Positions 14,666-15,772 of a stretch of DNA of 15,772 nt are shown piece by piece. How positions within the stretch are numbered: the stretch's first letter is position 1; each line of letters opens with the position of its first letter. The stretch is from an uncultured Comamonadaceae bacterium (GTDB lineage Bacteria > Pseudomonadota > Gammaproteobacteria > Burkholderiales > Burkholderiaceae_C), in assembly GCA_937871735.1 (NCBI GenBank), contig CALMOI010000129.1:1-15772 (forward strand), written 5' to 3'. Under the pieces are notes generated by a model. It did no database searches. It was not told where the DNA came from and was given only the letters and a program-made list of their open reading frames with translations. A program made the position numbers and the translations under genes.

Positions 14666-14694
14666 GCTATGTGTTCTGTTGAGATGCACATAGC
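14666..14694. promoter_or_regulatory. 8-base inverted repeat at the translation start of the imine reductase gene
   Basis: GCTATGTG (14666-14673), 13-base spacer, CACATAGC (14687-14694), a perfect pair of arms in the 97-base gap between the LysR gene and the reductase gene. The spacing (TGTG-N13-CACA) would suit a LysR-type dyad operator. As RNA it would fold into a hairpin ending two bases before the start codon. Which role it has is open. Confidence 0.5.
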
Positions 14695-14760
14695 TTAGGC
14701 AGGCCGCTGCCGCCTGGGTACTGCTGCGACTGGATAGGAGAGTTGCTGAAAATCGATGGC

Positions 14761-15666
14761 TCAGAGGCCGTCGGCCAAAGCGCCGATCAGCCTGTGCACC
14801 TCGCGCGTGGCACGCGTGTGGGGCCGTCGCGGCGACACGGCTAGCACGACGAAGCGCTCCAGCGTCGGATGCACGATGGGCGCGGACGCAAGCCGCGCGC
14901 CCATGACTCCGGCAATCGACATGATCGCGTAGGCACCACCCACTGCCGCCACCTCGCACTGCAACTGCACCGAGTCCGCTTCGGTCACCACGTTCAGCCG
15001 CAAACCGTGCGCATCTGCCAGGCGATCAAGGCGGGCGCGCAGCAGGTGCGGTCGGCTGGGTACCACCAGCGGCAGACCCGACAGTCTGGCCAGAGGTACA
15101 TCCCCTTGCATGACCGCCTCATCACCGTGACGGCCCACGAGATGCAGCGGAATGCGCGCAAGGATGCGCTCGTCGTCGATATCGTCCGGGCTTTCGCGCA
15201 GCACCACGGCCATGTCCAGCCGTCCTTCGCGCAGTTGCTCTTCGAGCTGCGCACTGGCACCTTCGACCAGATGCAAGCGAACCCCAGGCATTTGGGCGCG
15301 AACCTGGGCACAAAGCGGTCCGCAATAGCGAGCCACGGCTGTGGGCAGCAGGCCAATCCGTACCTCACCCACAATCTGGCCTCGCGCTTCCCGGATGTCC
15401 TCAATGAGTGACTCTGCATCGCTTGCCAATTGGGCGACCCGGGGCATGAGTCGTGCGCCGAACTCGGTCAAGGTCACGCCGCGCCCGGTGCGTACAAACA
15501 GCTGCTCGCCGCATTGGCGCTCCAAATGGCTAATGGCCCGACTCACCATCGATTGGGGCATCACCAAGGCAGTTGCGGCCTTGCTGAGGCTGCCCGCCTC
15601 AGCCACGCGCAGAAAGGTTTGCCAGCGCGCGTCGAGGATGGGAGGAGGGTGCGATTCTTGTGCCAT
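14761..15666 (-). CDS. LysR-family transcriptional regulator
   Basis: A 301-residue LysR-type regulator. The N-terminal winged helix-turn-helix is at about 13-72 (FLRVAEAGSLSKAATALVMPQSMVSRAISHLERQCGEQLFVRTGRG), followed by a linker helix and a two-lobed effector domain from about residue 97 (GEVRIGLLPTAVARY onward). It lies upstream of, and on the same strand as, the reductase/DHDPS-family/aldehyde dehydrogenase genes, with 97 bases between that hold an inverted repeat. LysR regulators usually govern neighbouring genes, so it probably controls this operon, but the effector is unknown. The ATG at 15666 has only a weak AAAGA upstream. Confidence 0.9.
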   Translation of the reverse strand: MAQESHPPPILDARWQTFLRVAEAGSLSKAATALVMPQSMVSRAISHLERQCGEQLFVRTGRGVTLTEFGARLMPRVAQLASDAESLIEDIREARGQIVGEVRIGLLPTAVARYCGPLCAQVRAQMPGVRLHLVEGASAQLEEQLREGRLDMAVVLRESPDDIDDERILARIPLHLVGRHGDEAVMQGDVPLARLSGLPLVVPSRPHLLRARLDRLADAHGLRLNVVTEADSVQLQCEVAAVGGAYAIMSIAGVMGARLASAPIVHPTLERFVVLAVSPRRPHTRATREVHRLIGALADGL

Positions 15667-15704
15667 ATCTTTACGCTATCAGGAAGGCCGAGAGCTGGTC
15701 ATCT

Positions 15705-15720
15705 ATCAGCGTGGGCTGAT
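15705..15720. promoter_or_regulatory. Small inverted repeat upstream of the LysR gene
   Basis: ATCAGC-GTGG-GCTGAT, six-base perfect arms with a four-base loop, 38 bases upstream of the LysR ATG. It may be an autoregulatory site or just part of the leader. It is one of only a few dyads in the leader, so the call is weak. Confidence 0.3.
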
Positions 15721-15759
15721 TCACGCGTCACTCGGCGGCCTGAAAGGCTGTTAAGGCAT

Positions 15760-15772
15760 AAAAAAAAGCACC
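15760..15772 (-). terminator. Possible terminator tail of an unseen upstream minus-strand gene (cut)
   Basis: Read on the minus strand the window edge is GGTGC followed by eight T residues, as at the end of a rho-independent terminator. The left arm of the stem (expected GCACC) would lie beyond 15772, so it cannot be confirmed. If right, an upstream gene ends just outside the window and the LysR gene has its own promoter in 15667-15759. Confidence 0.35.

Noticed and set aside
11115..15666. Horizontal transfer of the LysR/reductase/DHDPS/aldehyde dehydrogenase block
   Set aside because: No tRNA, integrase, transposon end or flanking repeat is visible, and by eye base composition does not differ clearly from the rest of the window.

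Overview
The window looks like chromosome of a betaproteobacterium, most likely order Burkholderiales and probably family Comamonadaceae. This is inferred from the high G+C, the dense one-strand operons with 4-base ATGA overlaps, and the gene families present. No tRNA, rRNA, CRISPR array, insertion sequence or phage gene was seen. Nearly everything is on the minus strand. The exceptions are a small membrane protein (2032-2385) and an IclR-type regulator (10304-11080).

Left edge (1-1971): an sbcD/sbcC-type pair, a metallophosphoesterase nuclease followed by its SMC-like ATPase partner. The ATPase runs off the window. A divergent two-helix membrane protein follows at 2032-2385.

Centre (2389-11080): one apparent eight-gene operon read leftward. 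Its order is solute-binding protein, two permeases and two ATPases of a branched-chain/aromatic-type ABC importer, then a VOC (4-hydroxyphenylpyruvate dioxygenase-like) protein, a QuiC-type 3-dehydroshikimate dehydratase and a PcaB-type 3-carboxymuconate cycloisomerase. A divergent IclR regulator of the PcaR/PcaU type sits upstream. Two dyad-symmetric sites lie in the shared intergenic region and resemble PcaR-type operators. The inferred job is uptake of a hydroaromatic or aromatic acid and its conversion through dehydroshikimate to protocatechuate and the beta-ketoadipate route. The dehydratase and its HPPD-like partner are two adjacent genes here, whereas in the Pseudomonas QuiC1 type they are one fused protein. 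No quinate/shikimate dehydrogenase and no protocatechuate 3,4-dioxygenase is present in the window.

Right (11115-15772): a second leftward catabolic cluster under a LysR regulator. It holds an ornithine cyclodeaminase/mu-crystallin-family imine reductase, a divergent member of the dihydrodipicolinate synthase family, and a succinate-semialdehyde-type aldehyde dehydrogenase. This combination recalls hydroxyproline-type pathways that end at a semialdehyde, but the substrate is unknown. A long inverted repeat lies directly before the first enzyme gene.
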